Source of the DNA: Chitinophagaceae bacterium
Lineage (GTDB): Bacteria > Bacteroidota > Bacteroidia > Chitinophagales > Chitinophagaceae
Direction: 5' to 3'
DNA length: 64,000 bases
Assembly (NCBI GenBank): GCA_017307735.1
Contig: JAFKGR010000010.1
Location: forward strand, 99,941 to 163,940
Shown here: piece by piece, positions 54,900 to 63,916 of the stretch
How positions within the stretch are numbered: position 1 is the first letter of the stretch
Layout of the letters: every line of letters begins with the position of its first letter
Position numbers and translations under genes: made by a program
Notes under the pieces: generated by a model
What the model was told of the DNA's origin: nothing
Seen by the model: only the letters and a program-made list of their open reading frames with translations
Database searches by the model: none

Positions 54900-56339
54900 A
54901 TGTCATCCTATCAGGTAAAAAACAAACATCTGCTATGGCGTGCTGCATTTGGCCCCATGGTTGAAAATGTCAATCAGCTCCGGGATATAAAACCTTCCCG
55001 GTTATGGAAGCAACTGGTTAAAGATTCTTCAAAAGATCCGAAGTATATCGATGTGGCCAATGACACTGTCGATGGGCTTGTGAAGGGTGTTCAGAATTTG
55101 GTGCAGATTGACAAACTCACCGCCGACCAAAAACGTGAGGCTCAGAAACAGGCACGAAAAAAATCGACCGAAGATATTAAAAACCTGAATCTGTTCTGGC
55201 TTTCTGAAATGGTCAACAGCAAAGCCCAGTTAAGGGAAAAAATGAGCCTGTTCTGGCACGGGCATTTTGCCTGCCGTGTCATCAATATTTATTTTCAACA
55301 ACAATTGCTCGATGTTATCCGCCGCAATGCATTGGGAAACTTTGGAAACTTACTTAGGGAAGTAAGCAAGACTCCGGCAATGCTTTCGTTTCTGAATAAT
55401 CAGCAAAATAAAAAACAACATCCCAACGAAAATTTCGCCAGGGAAGTCATGGAATTATTTACCATGGGTCGCGGAAATTATACCGAAGAGGATGTAAGAG
55501 AAAGTGCGAGGGCATACACAGGATGGGGTTTTAATGTACAGGGTGAATTTGTAGAAAGAAAAAATTTGCACGATAACGGGGAAAAAACGTTTCTTGGGAA
55601 AAGGGGGAATTTTGATGGAGACGATATTCTCGATATAATCCTTGAACAAAAAGCTACCGCAAAATTTATCACCAGAAAAATTTACACTTTTCTGGTAAAC
55701 GATCAGGTGGATGACGACCGGTTGAATAAGCTCGCCGAAGGTTTTTACCAAAGCAATTATAATATTCTGCAGCTTCTCGAAAACATTTTTACCTCAGATT
55801 GGTTTTTTGAACCTCAGAATATGGGAATTAGAATTAAATCACCTGTTGAGCTGATTGCCGGTATTCAAAGAATGATTCCGGTGCAATTTGAACAACCCCA
55901 GATGCAGCTTCTGTTTGAACGCACATTGGGACAGGTACTATTTTATCCGCCCAACGTAGCCGGGTGGCCGGGTGGAAAAAGCTGGATTGACAGCAGTACG
56001 ATGGTACTGAGGATGAGATTGCCACAAATTATGACTCAGAATGATTCGTTTACTATTAAGGCAAAATTGGATGATGATGTAATGATGGGGCACGAAGGAA
56101 TCAACAAAGCCCAGACTTACAAAATTCTGACTAATATAAACTGGGATACCATAGTGAATGCATTTAACAATGTGAGAAAGGAGGATCTTTATTCTTTCAT
56201 TTCCGATTATCTTCTTCAGACCCGCAGCAGGGTGCCATCCTCCGTCGTTGACCGGTTTGCAAATATTTCTACCCGGCCAGCTTACATCAGATCTGTGATC
56301 ATAAATATCATGAGTACACCGGAATACCAATTGGCCTGA
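54900..56339 (+). CDS. DUF1800 family protein
   Basis: 479 residues. Family blocks are HLLWRAAFGP (about 10-19), REKMSLFWHGHFACRV (about 113-128), HPNENFAREVMELFTMGRGN (about 176-195), YTEEDVRESARAYTGWGF, and the C-terminal YPPNVAGWPGGKSWI. DUF1800 genes are commonly found immediately before DUF1501 genes, as here (25-bp gap). The function is unknown; no clear Sec signal is visible at this N-terminus, in contrast to its Tat-targeted partner. Confidence 0.92.
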   Translation: MSSYQVKNKHLLWRAAFGPMVENVNQLRDIKPSRLWKQLVKDSSKDPKYIDVANDTVDGLVKGVQNLVQIDKLTADQKREAQKQARKKSTEDIKNLNLFWLSEMVNSKAQLREKMSLFWHGHFACRVINIYFQQQLLDVIRRNALGNFGNLLREVSKTPAMLSFLNNQQNKKQHPNENFAREVMELFTMGRGNYTEEDVRESARAYTGWGFNVQGEFVERKNLHDNGEKTFLGKRGNFDGDDILDIILEQKATAKFITRKIYTFLVNDQVDDDRLNKLAEGFYQSNYNILQLLENIFTSDWFFEPQNMGIRIKSPVELIAGIQRMIPVQFEQPQMQLLFERTLGQVLFYPPNVAGWPGGKSWIDSSTMVLRMRLPQIMTQNDSFTIKAKLDDDVMMGHEGINKAQTYKILTNINWDTIVNAFNNVRKEDLYSFISDYLLQTRSRVPSSVVDRFANISTRPAYIRSVIINIMSTPEYQLA

Positions 56340-56364
56340 AATTAATCTTTAAAAAAATATTATT

Positions 56365-57558
56365 ATGCTAATCAAGCGAAGAGACTTTTTACAGATTGGT
56401 TCACTGGCGTCTGCCAGTCTGTTTTTACCGAAGTTCCTGAAAGCCGTCGGTAAAGAAAATCTCGTTCCTCCGGGAAATAAAGTTTTGGTAGTGCTTCAGT
56501 TTAGTGGCGGTAATGACGGATTAAATACGGTCATTCCCGTTCGGAATGATATTTATTTCAAAGGCAGGCCCGGATTAGGTATTCAAAGAAATATGGCATT
56601 ACCGTTAAACGATGATGCCGGATTGCATCCGTCGTTAACCTGCTTCAAAGAACTTTTTGATGAAGGCTCGCTCGGCATTTTGAATAGTGTGGGTTATCCC
56701 AATCCGGATCATTCGCATTTCAGAAGTATGGATATTTGGCAAACAGGAAGCGACAGCAACGAATATCTGAATACGGGTTGGGTGGGGCGTTACCTGGATG
56801 CACAATGTGAAGATTGCTCGCATCCAACTCAGGCACTTGAGATTGATGACCTGTTAAGCCCTGCGTTGAAAGGTGACAAGATCAAAGGAATGGCGTTGAC
56901 AGATCCTAAAAAATTATTTAATAATACCAACGAAAAATATTTCCGGCAGATAAATGCAGCTCATGAATCGGGAGATGCCTCCTCAGATTATCTCTACAAA
57001 ATATTAAACGAAACCCTTGACAGCGCTGATTATATTTATCAGCAAAGCAATAGTTACCATTCTTCTGCGACCTATCCGAATACCGTTATTGGAAAAAATT
57101 TCCGAACTATTGCTTCTTTGATTCTGAGTGATATCAATACCAAAGTGTATTATGTCAGCCTCGGCAGTTTTGATACCCATGTGGCCCAGGCAGGCCAGCA
57201 GCAACGGTTGTTTACAGAACTCAATGATGCCATTAAACCATTTGTGGCCGATTTAAAAAATAATCACCGTTTTGAAGATGTGGTTTTAATGACTTTCAGT
57301 GAATTTGGCAGGCGCGTATCTCAAAATGCGAGTGCCGGTACCGACCATGGAACGGCCAATTGCATGTTTTTGATTGGCGGCGGGTTGAAGCAAAAAGGAC
57401 TGATCAATGATATGCCGGACTTATCGGATCTGGATAATGGCGATTTGAAATTTAAAGTAGATTTCAAATCAGTGTATGCAACCATGTTACACAATTGGCT
57501 GGGAGCAGATGAACAAAAAATAATGGGCAGGTCATTTCCTCTTTTAAAATTTGTTTAG
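56365..57558 (+). CDS. DUF1501 family protein with Tat signal
   Basis: 397 residues. The N-terminus KRRDFLQIGSLASASLFLP is a twin-arginine signal (Arg5-Arg6), so the folded protein is exported, probably with a bound metal or cofactor. DUF1501 belongs to the alkaline-phosphatase/sulfatase-like fold: VVLQFSGGNDGLNTVIPV (about 40-57), HSHFRSMDIWQTG, SLGSFDTHVAQ, TFSEFGRRVSQN and TDHGTANCMFLIG. It forms an operon-like pair with the DUF1800 gene. The substrate is unknown; a periplasmic hydrolase is likely. Confidence 0.92.
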   Translation: MLIKRRDFLQIGSLASASLFLPKFLKAVGKENLVPPGNKVLVVLQFSGGNDGLNTVIPVRNDIYFKGRPGLGIQRNMALPLNDDAGLHPSLTCFKELFDEGSLGILNSVGYPNPDHSHFRSMDIWQTGSDSNEYLNTGWVGRYLDAQCEDCSHPTQALEIDDLLSPALKGDKIKGMALTDPKKLFNNTNEKYFRQINAAHESGDASSDYLYKILNETLDSADYIYQQSNSYHSSATYPNTVIGKNFRTIASLILSDINTKVYYVSLGSFDTHVAQAGQQQRLFTELNDAIKPFVADLKNNHRFEDVVLMTFSEFGRRVSQNASAGTDHGTANCMFLIGGGLKQKGLINDMPDLSDLDNGDLKFKVDFKSVYATMLHNWLGADEQKIMGRSFPLLKFV

Positions 57559-57670
57559 AATTCTATAACCGGTTTCTGAATAACGAAAAAGCTCGATCTC
57601 CTGATTTCCCTGAATCGCCATTTCATTTTTTTTGGTATAAAACAAGTAATTTTCGCAAAATTACCTCCAG

Positions 57671-59938
57671 ATGAATATCAAGAATTTTCTATTGGTTTGC
57701 TTTTTATCTGTTGTTGCATCTGCAAATGCGCAGCAATCGTCTGATGCAAAAATGAATTCCTTTATCGATAACCTGATGAGGCGAATGACCTTGCAGGAAA
57801 AAATCGGGCAGCTCAATTTACCTTCTGTCGGGTTTGATGTTACCGGGCCTGTTTTGAGCCAGGGAGTTGAAGATAAAATTAAAAAGGGACTCGTAGGAGG
57901 TGTGTTTAATACTTATACCCCAGAAGCGGTGCGGAAACTGCAGCAAATGGCGGTAACACAAACCAGGATGAAAATTCCTCTTCTTTTTGGCTATGATGTC
58001 ATCCATGGCCATCGTACAATTTTCCCGATAAATCTGGGTCTGGCGGCTACCTGGGATCCGGTATTGGTTGAGAAAACCGCCCGTGCGGCTGCTGAAGAAG
58101 CCTCTGCCGACGGATTAAACTGGGTTTATTCTCCGATGGTGGATATTACACGCGACCCGCGCTGGGGAAGGGTAAGTGAAGGTTCTGGCGAAGATCCTTT
58201 TTTGGGAAGTGTGATGGCGAAAGCCATGGTAAACGGATATCAGTTGAATGATCTTTCCAAAGACAATACAGTGATGGCTTGCGTAAAACATTTTGCACTG
58301 TATGGGGCCGCAGAAGCCGGAAGGGATTACAATACCGTGGACATGAGTAAAGTGAGAATGTACAATGAATACCTTCCTCCCTACAAAGCAGCGGTGGATG
58401 CAGGTGTAGGAAGCGTAATGACCTCCTTCAATACAATTGATGGTGTGCCGGCTTCAGGCAATAAATGGTTATTGACCGATCTCCTCAGAAACCAGTGGGG
58501 TTTCAAAGGATTGGTGGTTTCGGATTATACATCCATCAATGAAATGGTAAATCACGGAATGGGGGATAACAAGAAAGTGGCTGAGCTCGCGCTGAATGCG
58601 GGAATGGATATGGATATGGTGGGAGAAGAGTTTTTGAATTATGCCGAACAATTGGTGAATGAAGGTAAGGTGCCGGAGAAAACCATTGATGATGAATGTC
58701 GCAAAATCCTCGAAGCCAAATATAAATTAGGGTTGTTCTCAAATCCTTTTTTATATGTCAATGAGGAAAGGAATAAGAAAGAAATCATGAGCCAGGATAA
58801 ACTGAATCTCAGTAAACAGGCGGCAATTGAAAGCATGGTGCTGCTCAAAAACAAAGATCATGTACTTCCGCTTGACCGGTCTTCAAGAATTGCATTCATC
58901 GGGCCATTGGTAAAAGACCAAAGAGATTTAATTGGCAGTTGGAGTGGTGCCGGCGATTACACAAAGGCCATCAGCATCTGGTCGGCAATAGAACAAGCCG
59001 GTTATAAAAATGTTTTGTATGCAAAAGGTTGCAACCTGGTGGATGATCCTGATTTGATTAAACAATTGAATCCGCATGGAGCCATGCTGATACCCGATTC
59101 ACTTTCTCCCCAACAATTGATTGATCAGGCGGTCAGGACTGCATACCAGTCAGACGTTGTAGTTGCTGTATTGGGAGAACCCTTTGGAATGAGCGGTGAA
59201 GCTGCCAGTGTCACAGACATCCGGTTATTAGAAAATCAGCGGAATTTATTAGAAGCTTTGAAAAAAACCGGTAAGCCCATTGTACTCGTTTTGATGAACG
59301 GTCGACCGCTCGATCTTTCATGGGAAGATGCCAACCTTGATGGGATTTTGGAAACATGGTATGCGGGCACAATGGCTGGTCCGGCAATTACCGATGTTTT
59401 ATATGGCAATGCCAATCCTTCGGGAAAAATTACGATGTCATTCCCCGTAAATGTAGGCCAGGTTCCGGTTTACTATAATCATTTGCCCACGGGCAGGCCT
59501 TATAAAGCAGATCAAAAATATACCACCCGATATTTGGATGCACCCAACGATCCGCTTTATCCTTTTGGTTATGGCTTAAGTTATACCAATTATAATTATA
59601 GTTCCGTTGCGCTGAGCAGCAACACGCTGAATACCGGGGGAAGTATAACTGCTTCTGTCAATGTCACCAATACCGGGGACAGGGCCGGAACGGAAACTGT
59701 GCAATTGTACATGAGACAGATGGTGGGTTCTATTTCGCGGCCGGTAAAAGAATTGATTGGGTTCCAGCAGGTGGCGCTGGCTCCGGGCGAAACGAAGAAA
59801 GTTTCTTTTAAGGTTACCGATGATGATTTGAAATTTTATAACAGCAATCTCCAGTACAATTATGAGCCTGGTGATTTCAAACTGTTTATCGGAACCAATA
59901 GCAGGGATGTGAAGGAAGCGGATTTTGTTGCCAGATAA
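57671..59938 (+). CDS. bglX: GH3 family beta-glucosidase (BglX-like)
   Basis: 755 residues with a signal peptide (1-20, ending ASANAQ). The GH3 N-terminal TIM barrel contains LTLQEKIGQL-like MTLQEKIGQLNLP, YDVIHGHRTIFPINLGLAA, CVKHFALYGAAEAGRDYN and the nucleophile Asp in GLVVSDYTSINEM (about 280). The alpha/beta sandwich follows (AIESMVLLKNKDHVLPL; GLPNP-like region), and a fibronectin-III-like domain ends the protein (about 650-755). It would release terminal glucose or other beta-linked sugars in the periplasm. It is not in a SusCD locus; substrate could include sophorooligosaccharides from the GH144 enzyme, but that is only inference. Confidence 0.93.
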   Translation: MNIKNFLLVCFLSVVASANAQQSSDAKMNSFIDNLMRRMTLQEKIGQLNLPSVGFDVTGPVLSQGVEDKIKKGLVGGVFNTYTPEAVRKLQQMAVTQTRMKIPLLFGYDVIHGHRTIFPINLGLAATWDPVLVEKTARAAAEEASADGLNWVYSPMVDITRDPRWGRVSEGSGEDPFLGSVMAKAMVNGYQLNDLSKDNTVMACVKHFALYGAAEAGRDYNTVDMSKVRMYNEYLPPYKAAVDAGVGSVMTSFNTIDGVPASGNKWLLTDLLRNQWGFKGLVVSDYTSINEMVNHGMGDNKKVAELALNAGMDMDMVGEEFLNYAEQLVNEGKVPEKTIDDECRKILEAKYKLGLFSNPFLYVNEERNKKEIMSQDKLNLSKQAAIESMVLLKNKDHVLPLDRSSRIAFIGPLVKDQRDLIGSWSGAGDYTKAISIWSAIEQAGYKNVLYAKGCNLVDDPDLIKQLNPHGAMLIPDSLSPQQLIDQAVRTAYQSDVVVAVLGEPFGMSGEAASVTDIRLLENQRNLLEALKKTGKPIVLVLMNGRPLDLSWEDANLDGILETWYAGTMAGPAITDVLYGNANPSGKITMSFPVNVGQVPVYYNHLPTGRPYKADQKYTTRYLDAPNDPLYPFGYGLSYTNYNYSSVALSSNTLNTGGSITASVNVTNTGDRAGTETVQLYMRQMVGSISRPVKELIGFQQVALAPGETKKVSFKVTDDDLKFYNSNLQYNYEPGDFKLFIGTNSRDVKEADFVAR

Positions 59939-59992
59939 GTTTTTAAAAATCAGGAATACGAATCGATCCGCAATTTCCGCACAGGAAGAAAT

Positions 59993-61264
59993 CTATTGAA
60001 TCCATTCCGACCCAAAATATTTTTGCAGGCTGAGTGGAATGTGTATTCCTTTCTCGCTTTGATGATCTTCAAGCAACCCGGCAACAATTCTCGGCAGCGC
60101 GAGTGAAGATCCGTTAAGCGTATGTGCCAATTGAGTTTTTCCTTTTTCATCTTTAAAACGGATTTTAGCACGGTTTGCCTGAAAACTTTCAAAGTTGCTT
60201 ACCGAACTAACCTCGAGCCAGCGTTTCTGAGCGGCGCTGAATATTTCAAAGTCGTAGGTCAATGCAGAAGTGAAACTCATATCTCCTCCGCACAATCTGA
60301 GAATCCGGTATGGCAATTCCAGCGTATCGAGAAGCTCCGCCACATGGTCAACCATTCCTTCCAGCGCCTCATAACTTTTTTCCGGCCAGGTAATCTGAAC
60401 TATTTCTACTTTATCAAACTGATGCAATCTGTTCAAACCACGGACATCTTTTCCATAGCTTCCTGCCTCCCTCCTGAAACAAGGTGTATATCCAGTCATT
60501 TTTACCGGTAACTGGCCCTGCGTAATAATTTCATTTCTGTAAATGTTGGTGAGCGGTACTTCAGCAGTCGGTATTACATAAAAGTTATCGAGTGGTACAT
60601 AATACATCTGGCTTTCCTTGTCTGGCAACTGGCCTGTGGCATAGGCACTTTCTTCATTCACAAAAACAGGAGCCTCATATTCGGTATATCCCTTTGAGAT
60701 ATTATAGTCGAGAAAATATTGTACCAATGCTCTTTGCAATCTCGCTCCCTGTCCTTTGTAAAATGGAAATCCGGCGCCGGTAACTTTATTTCCCAATTCA
60801 AAATCTATCAGGTCATATTTTTTTGCAAGCTCCCAGTGAGGCAGGCAATCCCTATCGAGCTGGGGCTTTATTCCTGATTCTCTCACCACTTCATTATCCT
60901 CTGCAGTTTTTCCAGCAGGTACCGAATCGTGTGCCAGGTTGGGGAGCTGAACAAGCACTTCGTGCAATTCTTTTTCTGTAGCTGATAACTTTTCAGTAAC
61001 GGTGGAATTGGAATTTTTTATATGCAACACCTCAGCTTTTGCTTCTTCAGCTTTTTCTTTCTGCCCCGAAGTCATCAGCTCTCTGATCTGGCGCGAAACG
61101 CTGTTTATTTTTGATCGCGCTTCTTCTTTTTCAAATAGCAACTTTTTTCTTTCGTCGTCCAGTTGCAAAATTTTTTCAACGGCATTCTCTGCATTAAAAT
61201 TCTTCTTCGCAAGTCTTCGCAAGACTTCTTCCTTGTTTTGTCTGATAAAAGATACCTGTAACAT
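59993..61264 (-). CDS. serS: Seryl-tRNA synthetase
   Basis: 423 residues. The N-terminal coiled-coil arm spans about 27-100. The class II catalytic core contains TAEVPLTNIYRNEI (motif 1 region, about 236-249), CFRREAGSYGKDVRGLNRLH (motif 2) and HTLNGSSLALPRIVAGLLED (motif 3, about 381-400). It charges tRNA-Ser with serine and also tRNA-Sec where present. It is convergent with the GH3 glucosidase gene (54 bp) and divergent from a small unknown gene; its promoter box lies only 5 nt before the ATG. Confidence 0.97.
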   Translation of the reverse strand: MLQVSFIRQNKEEVLRRLAKKNFNAENAVEKILQLDDERKKLLFEKEEARSKINSVSRQIRELMTSGQKEKAEEAKAEVLHIKNSNSTVTEKLSATEKELHEVLVQLPNLAHDSVPAGKTAEDNEVVRESGIKPQLDRDCLPHWELAKKYDLIDFELGNKVTGAGFPFYKGQGARLQRALVQYFLDYNISKGYTEYEAPVFVNEESAYATGQLPDKESQMYYVPLDNFYVIPTAEVPLTNIYRNEIITQGQLPVKMTGYTPCFRREAGSYGKDVRGLNRLHQFDKVEIVQITWPEKSYEALEGMVDHVAELLDTLELPYRILRLCGGDMSFTSALTYDFEIFSAAQKRWLEVSSVSNFESFQANRAKIRFKDEKGKTQLAHTLNGSSLALPRIVAGLLEDHQSEKGIHIPLSLQKYFGSEWIQ

Positions 61265-61269
61265 GCCGG

Positions 61270-61277
61270 CAAATATA
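61270..61277 (-). promoter_or_regulatory. Promoter -7 box (TATATTTG) abutting the serS start
   Basis: Exact TAnnTTTG on the minus strand with 5 nt before the serS ATG, implying a leaderless or near-leaderless mRNA. Confidence 0.55.
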
Positions 61278-61319
61278 CTAACAGCAGTTTTGGAATGAGC
61301 TGGAACTCCCCGAATAAAC

Positions 61320-61327
61320 TACTTTTG
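61320..61327 (+). promoter_or_regulatory. Promoter -7 box (TACTTTTG) abutting the 61333 start
   Basis: Exact TAnnTTTG with 5 nt before the ATG at 61333. It is back to back with the serS promoter (42 bp apart). Confidence 0.55.
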
Positions 61328-61332
61328 CTTCC

Positions 61333-61686
61333 ATGAATTCTGACAGCAATTTGAAGATAAGGTGGGCCAGACTGGAAGACCGGTTTGATGAAAAATTTGG
61401 TAAGAAGCCTGATTTGGAAACAGTTCTTATGCTGATAGGCATACAGGAACTGAGGAGTTCGCGGCAAAAATTTAATAAGGAAGAAAAGGAAGATTTGATG
61501 CACATTGCTGTTTGCACAGTGTTGTCGAAAGACGGATATTATACGCTGAAAGATTATGACAGTGAAGGATGGCCACACTTTGAAAAGGCCAGGAAATTAC
61601 CTGCGTACAGCGGCAAAGAGCAGGAAGATTTTTTGAAAGACCATGTTTTACGTTATTTTGAAAACAGGGAGAAAGAAGGATTATAA
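61333..61686 (+). CDS. Small protein of unknown function
   Basis: 117 residues, soluble and charged, no signal. The N-terminal half is helical (LETVLMLIGIQELR, KEEKEDLMHIAVCTVLS); the second half contains GYYTLKDYDSEGWPHFE and ends in a basic-acidic helix. I recognise no family, though it looks like a conserved small cytosolic protein of Bacteroidota. It is divergent from serS with a strong promoter box 5 nt before the start. gcvH follows 118 bp later. Confidence 0.7.
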   Translation: MNSDSNLKIRWARLEDRFDEKFGKKPDLETVLMLIGIQELRSSRQKFNKEEKEDLMHIAVCTVLSKDGYYTLKDYDSEGWPHFEKARKLPAYSGKEQEDFLKDHVLRYFENREKEGL

Positions 61687-61804
61687 TTTTTATTAAGGAG
61701 AGTGGTTTATTTTGTTAGTTCAAAATTCAAATAATCGTTGCCTGTTGTTTCATTATATATGGATTATCCTTTAATTTGCGTAATTAATAAAAAGATTGTC
61801 AATC

Positions 61805-62182
61805 ATGAATTTTCCGGAAAATTTAAAATATACCAAAGACCACGAATGGCTGCTTCTTGACGGCGATACAGCAACTATCGGAATAACCGAGTATGCCCAA
61901 CAGGAATTGGGAGACATTGTTTATGTGGAAGTAGAAACGAAGGGTAAGGATCTTGGCGCCGGCGATGCTTTTGGAACTGTGGAAGCAGTAAAGACAGTCA
62001 GCGATCTTTTTATGCCGGTGAAAGGTGTTGTTACCGAAGTGAATCCATTGCTGGAAAGCCAGCCTGATAAAGTAAACAGCGATCCCTACGGCGAGGGCTG
62101 GATTGTGAAAGTGAAAGTGGAAAATCCTGCTGATGCAGAATCTCTGCTGGATGCCGCTTCTTATCAGAAGACAATTGCCTGA
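61805..62182 (+). CDS. gcvH: Glycine cleavage system H protein
   Basis: 125 residues from the ATG at 61805; a TTG 9 bp upstream is less likely. It has the barrel-sandwich hybrid fold, and the lipoyl-attachment Lys63 lies in [11 protein letters not shown]. Other family blocks are [27 protein letters not shown] and [12 protein letters not shown]. It carries the aminomethyl group between GcvP and GcvT. gcvT lies about 29 kb away and gcvP is not seen. The stop TGA overlaps an out-of-frame ATG; the next true gene begins at the GTG 5 bp later. Confidence 0.96.
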   Translation: MNFPENLKYTKDHEWLLLDGDTATIGITEYAQQELGDIVYVEVETKGKDLGAGDAFGTVEAVKTVSDLFMPVKGVVTEVNPLLESQPDKVNSDPYGEGWIVKVKVENPADAESLLDAASYQKTIA

Positions 62183-62186
62183 TGCC

Positions 62187-62579
62187 GTGAAAATTTCTTA
62201 CAAAGTAAGGCATTCGATTCCAGCGATTTTATGGTTCATCTTTTTGTCTGTGTTGGTTTATATGCCGGGCAGTGATGTCCCTTCAATAGGTTGGGCAGAG
62301 CGGGTGCATGCCGATAAGGTGGTTCATTTTATTTTATTCGGTGTTTTGTTTGTACTGATCAGTATCCCTGTTCTGAGATCCGGATTGGAAAAGGGTCAGA
62401 AGCGAAAATGGCTTTTGATTACCGCTGCATTTATCATTGTATATGGTTTTATCACAGAAGTAATTCAGCATTATTTTATTCCCGGGCGGACTTTTGATTT
62501 GCTCGATTGGGCGGCAGATTCCGCAGGCGTTATAGCCGGTTTCTTTTTTGTGAAATATCTTAAAAAGCGGTTTGTGTAA
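62187..62579 (+). CDS. VanZ-like membrane protein
   Basis: 130 residues from the GTG at 62187; the ATG at 62182 is out of frame and stops at once, and starting earlier would overlap gcvH by 50 bp. Four membrane segments. The VanZ-family pattern is visible: YMPGSDVPSIGWAERVHADK, VVHFILFGVLFVLI, ITEVIQHYFIPGRTFDLLDW and AADSAGVIAGFF. VanZ-like proteins are of unknown function, except that the founding member gives teicoplanin tolerance. It is likely co-transcribed with gcvH. Confidence 0.82.
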   Translation: MKISYKVRHSIPAILWFIFLSVLVYMPGSDVPSIGWAERVHADKVVHFILFGVLFVLISIPVLRSGLEKGQKRKWLLITAAFIIVYGFITEVIQHYFIPGRTFDLLDWAADSAGVIAGFFFVKYLKKRFV

Positions 62580-62621
62580 GCCTTTTGTAATTTATTAAAG
62601 ATGGATTCCGTTTTCTGCCTT

Positions 62622-62629
62622 TAATTTTG
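62622..62629 (+). promoter_or_regulatory. Promoter -7 box (TAATTTTG) abutting the CDF transporter start
   Basis: Exact TAnnTTTG with 4 nt before the ATG at 62634, again implying a leaderless mRNA. Confidence 0.5.
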
Positions 62630-62633
62630 TTTC

Positions 62634-63554
62634 ATGGTTTCAGCGGAACATCCTCATCACCATCATCATTCTCATGCACATCCACAGGTGGTGAAGGGAA
62701 ATACATTTATCTGGGCCATTCTGCTGAATTCTGTTTTCATTGTTATCGAATGGATTTACGGGATGGTTGCCGATTCTTCCGCACTACTTGCAGATGCAGG
62801 CCATAACCTGAGTGATGTTTTGAGCCTGGCTTTTGCATGGGGCGCTATTCTGCTGGCCAACAGGAGGCCCAGGGGGAAATTTACCTACGGGTTTCGGCGT
62901 ACGACCATTCTTGCAAGCCTTCTGAATGCTTTGATCATCTTTTTTACGGTTATCGTAATTGCCTATGAAGCGATTGAAAAATTAAAGCACCCGGTAGCAG
63001 TCTCCGGAAAAATAATCATCATTGTGGCTGCTATCGGAATTGTGATCAATGGAGTGACGGCACTCTTGTTCAGGGAAGGTAAGAACAAAGATCTTAATGT
63101 AAAAGGAGCTTATCTGCATATGATGTCTGATGCTGCGGTTTCTTTGGGGGTTGTGGTTTCAGGGTTCATCATCATGTACACAAATGCAATATGGCTCGAC
63201 TCGATTGTCAGTTTTGTAATCATTGTTGTCATTGCCATTGGCACATGGAATTTATTTAAAGAATCAATCAACCTTGCGCTGGACGCTGTACCTGCGGGAA
63301 TCAGGCTGGAAGAGGTTAGGTCATATCTTCTCTCAATGAAGGAAGTGGAAGAGGTGCACGACCTTCATATCTGGGCATTGAGTACCACTCAGAATGCGCT
63401 TACTACTCATTTGGTGATTCCGAAGGGATATGATGATTCGTTATTGGAAAATATCAGGCAAACATTACGGGACAGGTTTTGTATAGACCATACAACGATT
63501 CAGGTGGAACAATCACTTGATACAGCATCCCATCATCAGGGATGCACGGGTTAG
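62634..63554 (+). CDS. Cation diffusion facilitator zinc/cobalt exporter (CzcD-like)
   Basis: 306 residues. A His-rich N-terminus (EHPHHHHHSHAHPQ) precedes six membrane helices. The zinc site A residues are seen in LLADAGHNLSDVLSLA (His and Asp of helix 2, about 50-65) and HMMSDAAVSLGVVVSG (helix 5, about 162-177). The cytosolic C-terminal domain has EVEEVHDLHIWALST (about 241-255). It exports zinc or cobalt/cadmium in exchange for protons. A bidirectional-looking terminator lies 124 bp downstream. Confidence 0.94.
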   Translation: MVSAEHPHHHHHSHAHPQVVKGNTFIWAILLNSVFIVIEWIYGMVADSSALLADAGHNLSDVLSLAFAWGAILLANRRPRGKFTYGFRRTTILASLLNALIIFFTVIVIAYEAIEKLKHPVAVSGKIIIIVAAIGIVINGVTALLFREGKNKDLNVKGAYLHMMSDAAVSLGVVVSGFIIMYTNAIWLDSIVSFVIIVVIAIGTWNLFKESINLALDAVPAGIRLEEVRSYLLSMKEVEEVHDLHIWALSTTQNALTTHLVIPKGYDDSLLENIRQTLRDRFCIDHTTIQVEQSLDTASHHQGCTG

Positions 63555-63677
63555 GAGGGATTGAGCCAGAATGTTGATTACTGTTTTTCTAATTGAATCC
63601 AGGACCTATTAAATTATGTCTTTACGAATTATGAGTATAATTTATAGAAAATGGAAATTTCTTGGTGCCTGCCACAT

Positions 63678-63711
63678 AAAAAAAGCTCCCTGAAATCGGG
63701 AGCCCTGTTTT
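63678..63711 (-). terminator. Intrinsic hairpin terminator, strongest on minus strand
   Basis: GCTCCC (63685-63690) pairs with GGGAGC (63698-63703) around a 7-nt loop. On the minus strand it is followed by seven T (63684-63678); on the plus strand CCTGTTTT follows, so it can also stop CDF transcription. No minus-strand gene is seen to its right within the window. Confidence 0.65.
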
Positions 63712-63881
63712 AAAACAGTCTGTTTGGGTAAACCAGGAAAAAAAATTGCTTTTCAAGAAATATCTTATGGCCGGAAAAAACGGGCATCATATTATCTAAC
63801 AAGACACCTTTTCTCGTTTAAACGCTGCTTTCTTTAAAAAATATTTATTTTGAGTTTGCTGAATAACTCTACAACCCTTGC

Positions 63882-63889
63882 TATATTTG
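63882..63889 (+). promoter_or_regulatory. Promoter -7 box (TATATTTG) for the edge ORF
   Basis: Exact TAnnTTTG, 27 nt before the ATG at 63917. Confidence 0.4.
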
Positions 63890-63916
63890 AATTGGCATTC
63901 ACAAAACAATAATCAA

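Larger units (their letters stand above)
63555..63916. other. Intergenic region at the right edge
   Basis: 362 bp without a credible gene. It holds a hairpin terminator (63678-63711), a TGAGTTTGCTGAATAACTCT segment (63851-63870) that may be an element end, and a promoter box (63882-63889). Confidence 0.5.

Noticed and set aside
62133..62186. Upstream start for the VanZ-like gene overlapping gcvH
   Set aside because: It would overlap the gcvH C-terminus in another frame; the GTG at 62187 starts just before the first membrane segment.
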